NCBI GenBank assembly: GCA_008012315.1
Contig: SSEL01000022.1
Location: 38,095-102,094, forward strand
Source of the DNA: Rhodospirillaceae bacterium
Lineage (GTDB): Bacteria; Pseudomonadota; Alphaproteobacteria; Dongiales; Dongiaceae
DNA length: 64,000 nt
Direction of reading: 5' to 3'
Shown: positions 63,648 through 64,000 of the stretch, piece after piece
Numbering within the stretch: position 1 is the first letter of the stretch
How the letters are laid out: each line of letters starts with the position of its first letter
Notes under the pieces: generated by a model
Seen by the model: only the letters and a program-made list of their open reading frames with translations
What the model was told of the DNA's origin: nothing
Databases searched by the model: none
Translations under genes and position numbers: made by a program

Positions 63648-64000
63648 GACCCTATCCTGGTCATCCGCGCGATATACCTTGGAAGGCCTGTCTTTGAATT
63701 GATCGATCAAGGTCATATTGGCACACTGCGTTTTGCGGCCGGAGGCCGCGGATAAAGCTGAGAGGTGGGAATCAAGACGACAGCGCAGCACCGATTATTC
63801 TATCATTCGCAAAGAATTTGTCGGCGAAAAAAGCTTGGCTGGTCATTGGAATAAATCGCGAAATACCGTAGTCAGGTATGCGTGGTGTATGTCCGCGTGT
63901 ATGTCCGTGCCGTACGGTCCCAGGAACAGGACGCGCACCAACCGCAACGGCAATATCTGACGACGGTTCGCGGAATCATCCATGCATGACAGCCCGACAC
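63648..64000. other. Region upstream of the polyketide synthase gene
   Basis: 353 bases to the window end with no supported gene. It should contain the PKS promoter, but none is obvious. A short direct repeat TGTATGTCCG occurs near 63890 and 63900. An 80-codon open frame on the plus strand (63718-63960) has no ribosome site or recognisable content. Confidence 0.5.

Noticed and set aside
63718..63960. 80-codon plus-strand frame near the window end
   Set aside because: No ribosome site and no family resemblance.

Overview
This window looks like chromosomal DNA of a free-living alphaproteobacterium, most likely of the Rhodospirillales (family not determined). GC content is high. Markers pointing there are RegB/RegA-type redox regulators, small PAS_5-like proteins, an MmcB-type nuclease-fold protein, a YcgN cysteine-cluster protein, a match to the alphaproteobacterial EcfG promoter, and polyhydroxybutyrate (PHB) enzymes. 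I saw no rRNA, tRNA, CRISPR array or prophage. The only clear mobile element is one IS5-family insertion sequence.

Layout. 1-6 kb: 3' end of phaB, a WYL regulator divergent from an EamA exporter, and a coupled pair of an aminotransferase and acetoacetyl-CoA synthetase. 6-15.5 kb: a chemoreceptor, a BKACE enzyme, a BetI-like regulator next to a lone polyamine-binding protein, OsmC, a TPR-methyltransferase fusion and two small motility-like proteins. 15.5-25.5 kb: a CoA-ester lyase, a CBS-histidine kinase, an Ada-type repair protein, PHB depolymerase, SCO/SenC and SYLF proteins. 25.6-28.6 kb: cobalamin lower-ligand genes (cobC-like, cobS, cobT). 28.6-31.2 kb: a YcaQ-like DNA glycosylase and a yqjD-yqjE-yqjK-like stress operon behind an EcfG-type promoter. 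31.2-36.3 kb: an ABC-2 exporter whose ATPase has a one-base frameshift, regB-regA, and modA with a Mo-box beside a ModE-like gene that has only the DNA-binding domain. 36.4-41 kb: a c-di-GMP-flavoured group made of a degenerate EAL protein, a LapG-like cysteine protease and a membrane HD-GYP protein that has lost its metal ligands. 41-48.4 kb: mmcB, mtgA, small proteins, and a 1303-residue multi-PAS kinase gene split by the IS. 48.5-57.7 kb: ilvD, a DppA-type peptidase, a cyanide-insensitive bd oxidase operon with a 37-residue subunit, PAS proteins, three small genes and a NylB-like hydrolase. 57.8-64 kb: a LysR-controlled GST-GST-SMR operon, an MFS transporter, and a type III polyketide synthase with an ICMT-like methyltransferase.

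How the genes fit together. PhaB, AacS and PhaZ cover synthesis, reuse and breakdown of PHB. RegBA, SCO and the bd oxidase are consistent with redox control of respiration. The most unusual part is 36.4-41 kb, where a LapG-like protease lies between two proteins built on c-di-GMP phosphodiesterase folds that both appear catalytically dead, which suggests a receptor-type control of surface-protein processing. All functions are inferred from sequence pattern and family knowledge; no searches were run.
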